Part shown: in pieces, positions 17,667 through 26,225 of the stretch
Layout: every line of letters begins with the position of its first letter
How positions within the stretch are numbered: position 1 is the first letter of the stretch
Source of the DNA: CAJXNP01 sp050305935
Lineage (GTDB): Bacteria > Bacteroidota > Bacteroidia > Cytophagales > Cyclobacteriaceae
Reading direction: 5' to 3'
NCBI GenBank assembly: GCA_050305935.1
Contig: JBNLGG010000029.1
Location: 1-50,243 of the forward strand
Length of the DNA stretch: 50,243 bases
The notes under the pieces: generated by a model
The model's database searches: none
What the model was told of the DNA's origin: nothing
What the model saw: only the letters and a program-made list of their open reading frames with translations
Translations under genes and position numbers: made by a program

Positions 17667-18065
17667 CGGGAGTCGAACCCGCGTCCAGATAGGGAATCAT
17701 CGCATTTTCTACATGCTTAGTTGCCAGTTGGATCTCGAAAAACTGCTGGCAGGCAACCGCCGACAATAAATCAAAGCTATCTTTAGGGTTTCGCCTTTGG
17801 CCAATAGCAAACCTCAGACTAGTTCCGCACATTCGACACCCCAAGATCCGGTCCGGCAGAACGAAGACCAGCGGGATGTGGCCCGGGAAACTCGCTGGAG
17901 TCTCAACCGTTTAAGCCCGTCATCTTTGCTTTACGCTAAAGATTAGGCAGCCATGGCGTAATTAGATTCGCCAATTATAGTTCGAGTGAATTGATCAAGC
18001 GTGTACACTCTCCACCCTGCATGCAAATACGCTAACCGCACCTACTGTCAATTCCAGTCAGCCCC
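17658..18065 (-). ncRNA. ssrA: Transfer-messenger RNA (tmRNA)
   Basis: About 408 nt. The 5' end GGGGCTG pairs with CAGCTCC near the 3' end to form the acceptor stem. The T-arm reads GGGTTCGACTCCC. The reading frame on the RNA gives the tag GESNYAMAA followed by TAA (17943-17972), a Bacteroidota-type tag. The CCA is not encoded (ACAAAA follows the stem), so it would be added after transcription. tmRNA with SmpB rescues stalled ribosomes and tags the nascent chain for proteolysis. The 5' end is placed from the acceptor pairing and the 3' end at the discriminator base. The defence operon lies immediately downstream. Confidence 0.96.
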
Positions 18066-18071
18066 ATATGT

Positions 18072-18098
18072 CAAAGATCGAAAAGGCCTGCAAAGATA
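18072..18098 (-). promoter_or_regulatory. Candidate tmRNA promoter boxes
   Basis: On the minus strand TATCTTTG (18091-18098) matches the Bacteroidota -7 consensus TAnnTTTG. GATCTTTG (18072-18079) differs by one base and ends six bases before the 5' GGGG of the tmRNA. One of them probably directs ssrA transcription, the first as a precursor start and the second near the mature end. No clear -33 element is assigned. Confidence 0.4.
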
Positions 18099-18347
18099 AG
18101 ACGAAATACGTTAGTAATGAAGTTCGGTTGTAATCCAGGTGCACAAAAACCTTTTTTGGATGGAAACCAAGATTAACGATCAGAGATTCCCGACATCCCT
18201 AGTAAAAATCGGGATTCCTGAAGGTCGAGTCGGTTTCTTTTTTTTTCAATACCCACCAGAAACACTACCGTTTCAATGGATTTAAAAATATTTCCATTAA
18301 ATTAATCAATTATTTAACACCAAAAATTACCAACAAAACCAACAGCT

Positions 18348-19352
18348 ATGAATTACAAATTTAGAAACCTTGTCTTTGAAGGAGGCGGGGTAAAAGGCAT
18401 CGCCTACGGGGGAGCGCTAAAACTTTTACAAGAATCAGGATATTTAAAGGACCTCATGCGAGTAGCGGGCACCTCCGCCGGGGCGATCAACGCTACCTTG
18501 CTGGCCTTGGGATTTTCCACCGGTGATGTTTCCCGGATTATTGCCGAAACGAACTTCGCATCCTTTGAAGACCACAGCAGGTTTTTACCCATCAACATCG
18601 CCCGGATATTAAAGAATTTTGGCTGGAACAAGGGAGATGCTTTTAAAAACTGGATGGGTGAATTGATCAAAACTAAGGCCGGTAAAGCCGATTTCACTTT
18701 CGGTGAGCTGGAAGAAGAGATTACAGGCGGGAATGCCAAATCATTTAAATACCTGTACGTCGCCTCCACCAATTTACAGCAACAACGTAGGGTAATTTTT
18801 TCCCACGAGCCCGAGCGATATAAAAACCTGGCCATTAAGGAGGCGGTGCGAATGTCCATGTCTATCCCATTGTACTTTGCGGCTTTCAATTACGAATCCG
18901 ACCTCTACGTGGATGGCGGTGTGTCCTACAATTTCCCGATCAACCTCTTTGACGAAAAGAGATACCTGGTGAACTTTGAAAATGGGGAAGAGACAAAAAA
19001 GGATAACATCGAGCACATCTTTAACTATGAGACGCTTGGCTTTCGCCTTGACTCAACAGATGTTATTGAATATGCAAAACGTGACTGGGCATCTCCCCCC
19101 GAAAAAATAAATGGCATAAAAACCTATGCGGGTGCGCTGCTAAACTTCATGATGGAAATGGCCAACAAATCACACCTGGATAGCAACGACTGGAACAGAA
19201 CCATTTTTATCGATACGCTGGATGTGAAAACAACAGATTTCCAATTGCCTGCTGAAAAAATCGACGCCTTAATTGCCAGCGGTGAAAAGTGTGTGAAAGA
19301 TTACTTTAGCTGGCGAGATAAGAATAAAAAGTGGTCGGCTGTGCCCGTGTAA
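18348..19352 (+). CDS. Patatin-like phospholipase
   Basis: Serine lipase/acyl hydrolase of the patatin family, 334 residues, cytosolic by sequence (no signal peptide). The Ser-Asp dyad is visible: oxyanion loop EGGGVKGIAYGGAL (11-24), nucleophile elbow GTSAG (Ser43) and VDGG (Asp189). It likely hydrolyses phospholipid or acylglycerol esters; the physiological substrate is unknown. It is monocistronic, divergent from the tmRNA, and no partner suggests a CBASS-type effector role since no cyclase is nearby. A defence lipase (CapV-like) was considered but lacks context. Confidence 0.88.
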   Translation: MNYKFRNLVFEGGGVKGIAYGGALKLLQESGYLKDLMRVAGTSAGAINATLLALGFSTGDVSRIIAETNFASFEDHSRFLPINIARILKNFGWNKGDAFKNWMGELIKTKAGKADFTFGELEEEITGGNAKSFKYLYVASTNLQQQRRVIFSHEPERYKNLAIKEAVRMSMSIPLYFAAFNYESDLYVDGGVSYNFPINLFDEKRYLVNFENGEETKKDNIEHIFNYETLGFRLDSTDVIEYAKRDWASPPEKINGIKTYAGALLNFMMEMANKSHLDSNDWNRTIFIDTLDVKTTDFQLPAEKIDALIASGEKCVKDYFSWRDKNKKWSAVPV

Positions 19353-19530
19353 ATCAACAATTTTAACAGTGAAGATTTTTTGTCACTTTCTACATTGCTG
19401 TTTTCAATTTACTCTTTTGCTCAGAAATTGAAAGTAGTAAAAGGAAATTAGAGGCAATCAATATCGAAAATGTGAACATACAGGAACCGGCATTTGTTAC
19501 TGCCTAAAATATGCCTTCGGATCTCCGTAA

Positions 19531-19916
19531 ATGGATTCATTGAACAAAGTGACTCAAAAATTCGAATCAGTTTCCCTTGAATATGTGATTGATATTATTA
19601 ATGAATATGGCTCGTTAGATAAGGATCAGGTTAGGAAAATTGCCAATCAAACATTATTTATTGTTGTTCAACATGCCAGTGATAACTCTATTTGGGGAAA
19701 TTTTTTCTCCTACGGGAGGAATCAGCCAAAGGAGGTAATTCCCGCCTAACTGATATGGCCAATATGAATGACCGGATCCTGGTTTCGAATGGCGAAAAGC
19801 AAATTTACGGCACATAATTCCAGATGGAAAATAACGAATTGGTGTTGAGACCCCATGAAGATCCGGAGCATGTGAATGAACGAAGTGAGAAGATAGGCCT
19901 TGTAAGACTCCACTGA
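19531..19916 (+). pseudogene. Decayed DUF6624-like gene
   Basis: The first part reads SVSLEYVIDIINEYGSLD...IANQTLFIVVQHAS, the pattern of DUF6624 proteins. Around 19700 the frame must change by one base: the continuing frame gives LLREESAKGGNSRLTDM then NDRILVSNGEKQIYGT. It is then interrupted by TAA at 19815-19817 before LVLRPHEDPEHVNERSEKIGL and TGA at 19914. Upstream (about 19375-19505) another frame gives a signal-peptide-like stretch and KLEAINIENV before a stop. With one frameshift and at least two nonsense changes it is a pseudogene. DUF6624 function is unknown. Confidence 0.75.
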
Positions 19917-19997
19917 ATGCCTGGCATCAAAGGTGAATTTTTACACGATGGTCAATTAATTTTCCATATTCCAAAATAGTTTCTTTTCTTTGCAGCC

Positions 19998-21107
19998 ATG
20001 GGTAGTTTTGTTGTTTCAGCAAGGAAGTACAGACCAAAAGGATTTGAGGAAGTAGTCGGCCAGGGCCACATTACTACTACCCTGCAAAATGCCATAGAAA
20101 ATGAGCAACTCGCCCAGGCACTGCTTTTTTGTGGGCCACGAGGCGTGGGAAAAACTACCTGTGCGCGGATCGTGGCGAAGATGATCAACAATTTTGATTC
20201 TTCCGGTAGCGAAAACACCAATCCCCTCAATATTTACGAACTTGATGCCGCGTCAAACAACTCGGTCGATGACATCAGAAATCTCATCGACCAGGTGCGC
20301 TATCCGCCCCAGTTTGGCAAATACAAGGTGTACATCATTGACGAGGTTCACATGCTGTCTAACCAGGCGTTTAATGCCTTTCTTAAGACGCTGGAGGAGC
20401 CTCCTTCTTACGCTATATTCATTCTGGCAACCACGGAAAAGCATAAGGTAATTCCAACCATTTTGTCCAGATGCCAGATTTTTGATTTTAACCGTATCCA
20501 GAATCAGGACATTGCGGATCATTTAAAAATCATTGCTGAAAAGGAAGGGATTGATGCGGAGGATGAAGCCCTGCACCTGATCTCGCAAAAGGCCGATGGT
20601 GCGTTAAGGGATGCTTTATCGATTTTCGACTTGATCGTCACCTATTCGAAGGGCAACAAGCTGACCTACAAGACGGTCATCGACAATCTCCATGTGCTGG
20701 ATTACGATTACTATTTTAAAATAACTGATGCCCTGATCGCCGGAAATCACAGCGAGGTGTTGGTCACCTATGATGAGATATTAAGCAAGGGTTTTGATGG
20801 CCACAATTTCATTAATGGCTTAAATGAACACTTCCGAAACCTGCTGGTAAGCAAGGATTCAGCGACGGTGGAACTACTGCAAACTTCCCAAAATGTAAAA
20901 ACCAAATATTTGGAGCAGGCCAAAACAGCCAGCTCTTCCTTCCTGCTTTCATCACTGAATATTGGCAATCAGTGCGACATTCAATACAAGGCAAGCAAGA
21001 ACCAGCGCCTTCTGGTGGAACTAACACTGGTAAAAATGGCCCACCTGAACAACGCCATTCGCTTTGCCGATAACTTTTCTATGGAGGGGCTAAAAAAAAA
21101 AGTGTAG
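19998..21107 (+). CDS. dnaX: DNA polymerase III gamma-like short form of dnaX
   Basis: Without frameshifting, translation from 19998 ends at TAG 21105-21107 after GLKKKV. This gives a 369-residue protein with the ATPase and clamp-loader collar domains but none of the tau tail. This corresponds to the gamma subunit made by frameshifting in E. coli and by slippage in Thermus. Here the short form is the frame-0 product. Confidence 0.7.
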   Translation: MGSFVVSARKYRPKGFEEVVGQGHITTTLQNAIENEQLAQALLFCGPRGVGKTTCARIVAKMINNFDSSGSENTNPLNIYELDAASNNSVDDIRNLIDQVRYPPQFGKYKVYIIDEVHMLSNQAFNAFLKTLEEPPSYAIFILATTEKHKVIPTILSRCQIFDFNRIQNQDIADHLKIIAEKEGIDAEDEALHLISQKADGALRDALSIFDLIVTYSKGNKLTYKTVIDNLHVLDYDYYFKITDALIAGNHSEVLVTYDEILSKGFDGHNFINGLNEHFRNLLVSKDSATVELLQTSQNVKTKYLEQAKTASSSFLLSSLNIGNQCDIQYKASKNQRLLVELTLVKMAHLNNAIRFADNFSMEGLKKKV

Positions 21108-21670
21108 CTAGCCAGGTAGAAAAAAAACCCAAGGAAACTCCGAAACAAACTGCTTCCACGGAAAATCTCTCCGGGCAATTTTCGCAAGCGAAAATCAAAA
21201 ACATTAAAAAGACCCCTGCCCTTCCTACGCTTGGCACGATTAAGCAAAAGCTGGAAGAAAAAGAAAACACCCCTGAAAAGCAGGAAGTCGCCAGCAACGA
21301 ACGGGAAGCCTTTGATCTGGAAGGATTTAAAAAAGCATGGGATGACTTTGCACAAAAAGTAAAAAATGAAGGAAAGGATTCTGACTACAATGCATTAAAG
21401 GGAGATCTTGAACTCATCGCGGAAGAACAAATTCGGCTGACGATTGCCAATAAATTTCAACAGGTGGCCATTGAAAACCTGAAACAAGACCTCCTCACTT
21501 ATCTGCGCACTGCCCTCAAGAACAATTACATTACATTGGAAATCAATATCCGGAAGGTTGAAGAAAAGGAACTCCGCTATACCAACAGGGAGAAGTTTGA
21601 ATACCTGGCCGAAAAATACCCAAAATTAAGAGACCTACAGTCGCGTCTGGACCTTGACCCCGACTTTTAA
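19998..21670 (+). CDS. dnaX: DNA polymerase III tau subunit (dnaX), read through a -1 shift at an A10 tract
   Basis: Clamp-loader ATPase and replisome organiser. Frame 0 from ATG 19998 encodes the AAA+ and oligomerisation domains: Walker A GPRGVGKTT (46-54), IIDEVHML (113-120), sensor SRC (157-159). It stops at 21105. The -1 frame from 21101 stays open to 21670 and encodes the tau-specific tail, starting SVASQVEKKPKE. That tail is first lysine-rich and then folded (EGFKKAWDDFAQKV onward). Joined, tau would have 557 residues. The junction is ten A's (21092-21101) containing A AAA AAA heptamers in frame, preceded by GGAGGGG. This is the layout of known dnaX gene recoding. Replisome proteins are essential, so simple inactivation is unlikely; a sequencing indel remains possible. 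The zinc-binding cysteines usual after Walker A are absent. Confidence 0.85.
21083..21107 (+). promoter_or_regulatory. Programmed frameshift / transcription slippage site in dnaX
   Basis: GGAGGGG (21083-21089), then CT, ten A's (21092-21101) and GTGTAG. In frame 0 the tract is read AAA AAA AAA before GTG TAG. Two in-frame A AAA AAA heptamers allow tandem -1 slippage, and ten A's also permit RNA polymerase slippage. The purine-rich GGAGGGG can pair with the anti-Shine-Dalgarno and act as a stimulator. I see no convincing downstream stem-loop. Confidence 0.7.
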
Positions 21671-21673
21671 GGC

Positions 21674-21701
21674 AAAAAAAAAGCCTTTAGACCAAGGCTT
21701 T
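21674..21701 (-). terminator. Intrinsic terminator overlapping the end of the receiver gene
   Basis: On the minus strand AAAGCCTT, loop GGTCTA, AAGGCTTT forms a perfect eight-pair stem followed by nine T's in total. The stop codon TAA of the response regulator lies within the hairpin, so the coding end doubles as terminator. dnaX converges from the other side and ends at 21670. Confidence 0.8.
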
Positions 21702-22094
21702 AATTTCTTCCAACGCCACTTCCGTGAGCGGCTTTGTGATAAATTTAATCACATTTTCATTATTGACAATCTTATCAATGTCGCGCTTGTTATCGGAACT
21801 TGATAAAATAATGACTTTGCATTTTTCTTTTACCAAATCACTAAATTTCTCAAATTCGTACAGGAATACAAATCCATCAACGATAGGCATGTTGATGTCC
21901 AGAAAGATAATGTCTGGAAGCTTTTCCGGAATTTCCTTGTTTTCATCTAAATACTCCAATGCCCCCTTACCGGAATTTTTTATTTCTACATTTTTAGCAA
22001 AATTGGTGATCTCAATAATTCTGCGACTAATAAAATTGTCTGTGTCATTATCGTCAACCAACATTACCAAATCAATAACACTATTCTCTGACAT
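21687..22094 (-). CDS. Single-domain response regulator (CheY-like receiver)
   Basis: 135 residues, only a receiver domain. Acidic pair Asp14/Asp15 (VDDND), phospho-acceptor Asp66 in FLDINMP, Ser/Thr position in ILSSSD (about 97-100) and Lys121 in TKPL are all present. It therefore should be phosphorylated and act by protein-protein contact, as a relay or as an output-less partner of a hybrid kinase. No cognate kinase is adjacent; the kinase at 33473 is the nearest. Such stand-alone receivers are common in Cytophagia and their targets are mostly unknown. It ends in the intrinsic terminator described separately. Confidence 0.9.
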   Translation of the reverse strand: MSENSVIDLVMLVDDNDTDNFISRRIIEITNFAKNVEIKNSGKGALEYLDENKEIPEKLPDIIFLDINMPIVDGFVFLYEFEKFSDLVKEKCKVIILSSSDNKRDIDKIVNNENVIKFITKPLTEVALEEIKALV

Positions 22095-22237
22095 TTGTAT
22101 ACAGATTAAACTGATTTAATTTTTTAGTAATCGAAAAGTAAAAAATAAGGTTAATATAATAAAACACAATAATACTTATTTTATTAATTGTTTTTATACC
22201 TCAAACCAAATGGGGGCGAAAGATATAAAAAGTTGTT

Positions 22238-24190
22238 TCATTTTAATATTATTTTCAGCTCCTCGTCCTGCTTAATCACAAAATCCTCCTTATCGTTCCA
22301 CTCCATAATCTCCTTGATGGTGACATTGTATTTTTTGGCAATTCCATACAATGTCTCAGAGCCTGTCACTTTGTGTATGACTACCTGATTGGCTTTATCA
22401 TCTACCTCATCCGCCTTTGCTACCAACATTGTCTCTTTTTCATCGGTTGTGTCTTTGGATTCCTCGAACACGGGTTTGTCTACCACCAGCATCTGACCGA
22501 TGCTCAGCACATCATTGATCTTTAAGTTATTTTTTTCCAAAAGATCCACGATATCTACCCGGTATTTCTTTGAAATAGAAAAATAGGTGTCCCCTTTTAC
22601 TACCTCATGGTGCACCTGTTCATATCCAAGGACTTTCGGGTCGGCCTCCACTTTGTTTACCGGTGTAGTAAGGACTTCCCTTCGTTCCTGCCGTTGTTCG
22701 TCCGTTTCTTCAAACACTTCGATATGTTCCGTCATATCTTCTTCCTTTATAAAAGGCTCTTCATTTTCAGAACTATCCTGAACAGACGACCCCGTTGTTT
22801 CGGTAACAACTTTCTCGGCTTTTGCCACGGGATCCTCCTGGTTTTTAAGGTGCCTGACATCGTGGTATTCCGGGGCGATATCCCTCGGACGGATGTACCG
22901 GAGCCAGAGCACAAGGCCTGATTTAACTCCACCTTCGTCTTCCAGCCTGTTTTTTGACAAAAGCTTATTGAGCCTGAGCCCATACTTTTGCGAAACGTCC
23001 CACATGGTTTGACCAGGTAGCAACGTGTGGTAGTGGGATTTTGCCTTTCCAGCTTTTTTTTCAAAATAATAGACCTGCCCGGCCTTGACCTTGTCATAGT
23101 TCGTGAGGTCATTGTACTCCTTGAATTTATCCAGTGTGAGTCCACCCCTGATGGCCAGCACATCAAAATTATCTCCCGGTTTTGCTATTGTTCCTCTCCT
23201 TCCATTGATCTCATAGAGATCATTTTTGTCGGTGTTCTTGATCCTAGGAAACTGATCGGCTGCGGAATAGTAGCTCTTTACACGGGAGCCATTCGCCCCG
23301 ACCATCAAAGTGGTTTCCCTTGTATGGTCTTTATTTCCATTTTTATAAATGCCATCATTTTTCCTGGCAATTAATTCGGCTTTGTCAAACCCGATTGGGA
23401 TAAGGACAGAGTACACCTTATCTGAAGGGATTTTACCTTTTTTAAAACACTTGTTGTACTCTTCCAATAACTGCAAATCAATCTCAAATTCTTTCGCCAC
23501 CTCTTTCAAAGTCTTATCGCCCCCATTGGTGTATTCGAATAGAAAGAAGGGCAGACCGTCCTGCTTACCAATTTCATCCTGGTAAGCAATTTTATGAGCG
23601 AGGAATTTTTTTACATACCAGTGCGTGCTACCTGTGATGTCCATTCGGTTTTTGCCGAAATTCTTGTCAGAGATGTATTTTTCGGCACCTCCCCTGCCTG
23701 TGTTATAGGCCAATAAAGCATACAGCCAATTATCAAAGTAAAAGTTGTTTTTCTTCATGTACTTTGCCGCAGCCCGGGATGAGGACGCAAGGTTCAGTCG
23801 CTCATCGACCATGTTGTCTATCCGCAAGTTCATCTCAAGACCCGTCTCTTTTTTAAACTGCCAGAAACCAACCGCATTGGATGAAGAAACTGCATCAGAC
23901 ACGAGGGCGCTTTCCTGGATTACCAGGTATTTAAAATCATCGGGCAGCTTTTCTTCCTTGAAAATCCGCTCAATGACCGGGAAATGCAGGTCGATCTTTT
24001 CCACCCTTTTCCTAAAATAGGTTTCGCTTCTCCTGATATTGTCTACATCTGTCTGGATCTCCCTCCTCGCTTTGTCATTGATGTGAAGTTTAATACCCGC
24101 AAAGTCCATCATGGAGGGCACCCTTGGCCCTTGCGCCCATGTGAATTGGCAAACAAAAATACCAGCTATTAAAACCAAAAGTCTCTGCAT
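22238..24190 (-). CDS. LysM-containing lytic murein transglycosylase, MltD-like
   Basis: Periplasmic or outer-membrane peptidoglycan lytic transglycosylase, 650 residues. Signal peptide (about 1-20, cleaved near TWAQ). SLT/lysozyme-like domain about 65-215 with catalytic Glu93 in VIQESAL, then AVGFWQFKKETG and YALLAYNTGRGG, the MltD pattern. After it come about four LysM-type repeats: near KPGDNFDVLAIRGGL, LLPGQTMWDVSQKYGL, VVKGDTYFSISKKYRV and TGSETLYGIAKKYNV. A variable acidic linker sits between the second and third. LysM repeats bind glycan strands. It is the last gene of a tight three-gene operon with the O-methyltransferase and M16 peptidase (one-base gaps). Confidence 0.92.
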   Translation of the reverse strand: MQRLLVLIAGIFVCQFTWAQGPRVPSMMDFAGIKLHINDKARREIQTDVDNIRRSETYFRKRVEKIDLHFPVIERIFKEEKLPDDFKYLVIQESALVSDAVSSSNAVGFWQFKKETGLEMNLRIDNMVDERLNLASSSRAAAKYMKKNNFYFDNWLYALLAYNTGRGGAEKYISDKNFGKNRMDITGSTHWYVKKFLAHKIAYQDEIGKQDGLPFFLFEYTNGGDKTLKEVAKEFEIDLQLLEEYNKCFKKGKIPSDKVYSVLIPIGFDKAELIARKNDGIYKNGNKDHTRETTLMVGANGSRVKSYYSAADQFPRIKNTDKNDLYEINGRRGTIAKPGDNFDVLAIRGGLTLDKFKEYNDLTNYDKVKAGQVYYFEKKAGKAKSHYHTLLPGQTMWDVSQKYGLRLNKLLSKNRLEDEGGVKSGLVLWLRYIRPRDIAPEYHDVRHLKNQEDPVAKAEKVVTETTGSSVQDSSENEEPFIKEEDMTEHIEVFEETDEQRQERREVLTTPVNKVEADPKVLGYEQVHHEVVKGDTYFSISKKYRVDIVDLLEKNNLKINDVLSIGQMLVVDKPVFEESKDTTDEKETMLVAKADEVDDKANQVVIHKVTGSETLYGIAKKYNVTIKEIMEWNDKEDFVIKQDEELKIILK

Positions 24191-24191
24191 C

Positions 24192-24836
24192 CTATTTCTT
24201 TCGAATTAAAAAAAGCCCGTCTCTCACCGACAATAGTACATTTTCCACCCTATCATCCTTTTGCACCATCTCGTTGAACTGCACCAGCGCTGCCGTATCT
24301 TTATCCGTTTTTCCATTTTGATGTTGGATAATTTTACCGCTCCACAAGACATTGTCAGCCAAAATAACTGCGCCGCTCTTTAACTTGTCAATTACTAAAT
24401 TGTAATAATTTGGATAATTTTCCTTGTCCGCATCAATAAATACCAAATCAAAATCAATATTCAATTGGGAAATGATTGACCGGGCATCGCCGATATGCTG
24501 AACAATTTTCCTTCCAAAAGGGGATTCGCCAAATCTTTTCTTGTTCTTTTCTTCCAGTTCCTCATCAATATCGATGGTATGCAACACCCCGTTTTCGGTA
24601 AGCCCTTCGGCAAGACACAAGGCGGAATACCCGGTAAACGTTCCAATCTCTAATATGTGTGTTGGACGAAGCATCTTCGAAATAAGCGACAACAATCTTC
24701 CTTGCACCTTGCCTGACAGCATCCTGGGATTTAATTCATGAAGGTGGGTTTCCCTGTCAATGTGCCTTAGCAATTCGCCCTCCCCGGAGGTGTATTGCTC
24801 AATATATTTTTCTATTTCTGGATGAACGATTTCCAT
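24192..24836 (-). CDS. SAM-dependent O-methyltransferase (family 3, COMT-like)
   Basis: 214-residue class I methyltransferase of the bacterial O-methyltransferase family (PF01596). The SAM site ILEIGTFTGYSALCLAEGL, the acidic loop TIDIDEE, and the metal and catalytic segment DLVFIDADKENYPNYY followed by ADNVLWSGK are all visible. It probably methylates a catechol-like or other small hydroxyl substrate; the substrate is unknown. It lies one base from both neighbours (M16 peptidase upstream, MltD-like enzyme downstream), so the three are co-transcribed, but the partners do not reveal a pathway. Confidence 0.9.
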   Translation of the reverse strand: MEIVHPEIEKYIEQYTSGEGELLRHIDRETHLHELNPRMLSGKVQGRLLSLISKMLRPTHILEIGTFTGYSALCLAEGLTENGVLHTIDIDEELEEKNKKRFGESPFGRKIVQHIGDARSIISQLNIDFDLVFIDADKENYPNYYNLVIDKLKSGAVILADNVLWSGKIIQHQNGKTDKDTAALVQFNEMVQKDDRVENVLLSVRDGLFLIRKK

Positions 24837-24837
24837 G

Positions 24838-26076
24838 TTAATTTTCAGTCGGTTTAATGTAAATAAAACTCAATTTACTTTCATCAAAAACCTCCCGGGC
24901 AGTTTCCAGCAAATCCCCGGGGGTTAAACGATTGATTTTGGCAAGTATTTCATCAAAGGTATCGATCCGTCCGAGGTCCAGCAAGCTCTTTCCTATCGCC
25001 AGCATCAGGTTGGTATTATTCTCCTCAGCTATGGCAATTTGACCAACGAACTGATCCCTGGCCTTTTGGAATTGAAGTGAAGTAAGCTCTTTGTCCCTTA
25101 ACCTTCGCATTTCCTTCAGCACCAACTGTACGCACCTCGAAAGGTGTTTTGCATCGGTTGCAAAAAAAACACTGAATAGTCCAGTATCAGTAAATGAATT
25201 GTAGCTGGCATCAATGGAGTAAACAAAGCCGTACTTTTCCCGTACCCCCAGGTTAAGCCGTGAATTCATACCAGGCCCACCGAGCAAATTGGTCAACAAG
25301 ACAAAAGCATTTTTCCTGTCGTCATGCGTGCTATATGCCACATTTCCTATCCCACAATGCGCCTGTAGGATCGGCCTTTTTGTTATTCTTGTTTTAGCAT
25401 GATATCCCGAAAAAATGTCTCTCTTATTTCGCCCGTTATATGACGGGACACTGCTTACATATCTCTCGACAATTCGCAACACTTTTTTGAAGGGCAGGCT
25501 GGAAACTACCGAAAAGACAATTTTTTTTGTGTCGAGATTTTGCTTCAAAAACCGCTGAAAATCGATCCTTCCAAACGACTGAATGCTTTCCTTGGTGCCG
25601 AGTATATTATTTCCCAGCGTATGACCAGAAAATACCAGGTCATCAAAGTCGTCCTGTATGAAATCTTCGGGGTTGTCTTTGTACATCGCCATTTCTTCCA
25701 GGATCACATTTTTCTCGCGCTCGATTTGCTGCTCAGGAAAGATGGAATCAAAGGTAATATCCGTCAAAAGATCAGCAGCCTTGTCAAAATGATTGTCAAG
25801 AACAGAGGCGTAGAAGCAAATTTTCTCCTTGGTGGTGTATGCATTCAATTCCCCACCCACGGAATCCAGACGGTTTAAAATATGAAATGCCTTCCTTTTT
25901 TTGGTGCCCTTAAAAACCATGTGCTCCCAAAAATGGGCAAGCCCCTGCTGTGTCGTATGCTCATCCCTCGAACCAATATCGAGGACATAACCACAATGGA
26001 CAATTTTAGTATTCAGGGCCTGTTTATAGACCAGGCGGATACCATTAGAAAACTCGTAAATGATGTGATCTTCCAT
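24838..26076 (-). CDS. M16 family zinc peptidase
   Basis: Pitrilysin/insulinase-family peptidase, 412 residues from the ATG at 26076. A reading frame extending further upstream begins at a TTG and adds non-conserved residues. The inverted zinc motif HFWEH is at 48-52 with the third ligand near Glu128 (NVILEEM), and the later GGPGMNSRLN and YSIDASYNSF segments are typical of the bacterial processing-protease branch. There is no signal peptide, so it may act in the cytoplasm. The N-terminal half carries the active site and the C-terminal half is the inactive partner fold. First gene of the operon with the methyltransferase and MltD-like enzyme, divergent from the Xaa-Pro aminopeptidase. Confidence 0.92.
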   Translation of the reverse strand: MEDHIIYEFSNGIRLVYKQALNTKIVHCGYVLDIGSRDEHTTQQGLAHFWEHMVFKGTKKRKAFHILNRLDSVGGELNAYTTKEKICFYASVLDNHFDKAADLLTDITFDSIFPEQQIEREKNVILEEMAMYKDNPEDFIQDDFDDLVFSGHTLGNNILGTKESIQSFGRIDFQRFLKQNLDTKKIVFSVVSSLPFKKVLRIVERYVSSVPSYNGRNKRDIFSGYHAKTRITKRPILQAHCGIGNVAYSTHDDRKNAFVLLTNLLGGPGMNSRLNLGVREKYGFVYSIDASYNSFTDTGLFSVFFATDAKHLSRCVQLVLKEMRRLRDKELTSLQFQKARDQFVGQIAIAEENNTNLMLAIGKSLLDLGRIDTFDEILAKINRLTPGDLLETAREVFDESKLSFIYIKPTEN

Positions 26077-26225
26077 TTTAATTGTTCCGGCAAAATTAAG
26101 GCTATTTTTTGAGAGATTAAAAAGGGCATCGGTTTTATAAACAACCCTGAAAACATTAGACTCTTGCTTGATATTTGACGGGAAAAAGCAATAACTTGAA
26201 GCGATCAATTAAACTGCAAATTAAC

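Noticed and set aside
17498..17844. Short frames overlapping the tmRNA 3' half on both strands (with a VEPASR-like ending)
   Set aside because: These are translations of the structured tmRNA and its T-arm, a common annotation artefact.
18190..18235. Small inverted repeat around attcccga / tcgggatt upstream of the patatin gene
   Set aside because: Imperfect arms, no T-run and no family match. Too weak to call a terminator or RNA.
18348..19352. Patatin-like lipase as a CBASS effector near the defence operon
   Set aside because: No cyclic-nucleotide synthase, ubiquitin-like gene or HORMA/TRIP gene is nearby, and it is on the other side of the tmRNA and on the opposite strand.
26077..26208. Upstream extension of the M16 peptidase from a TTG
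   Set aside because: Would fill the divergent promoter region and adds residues unlike the family; ATG 26076 gives the usual N-terminus.
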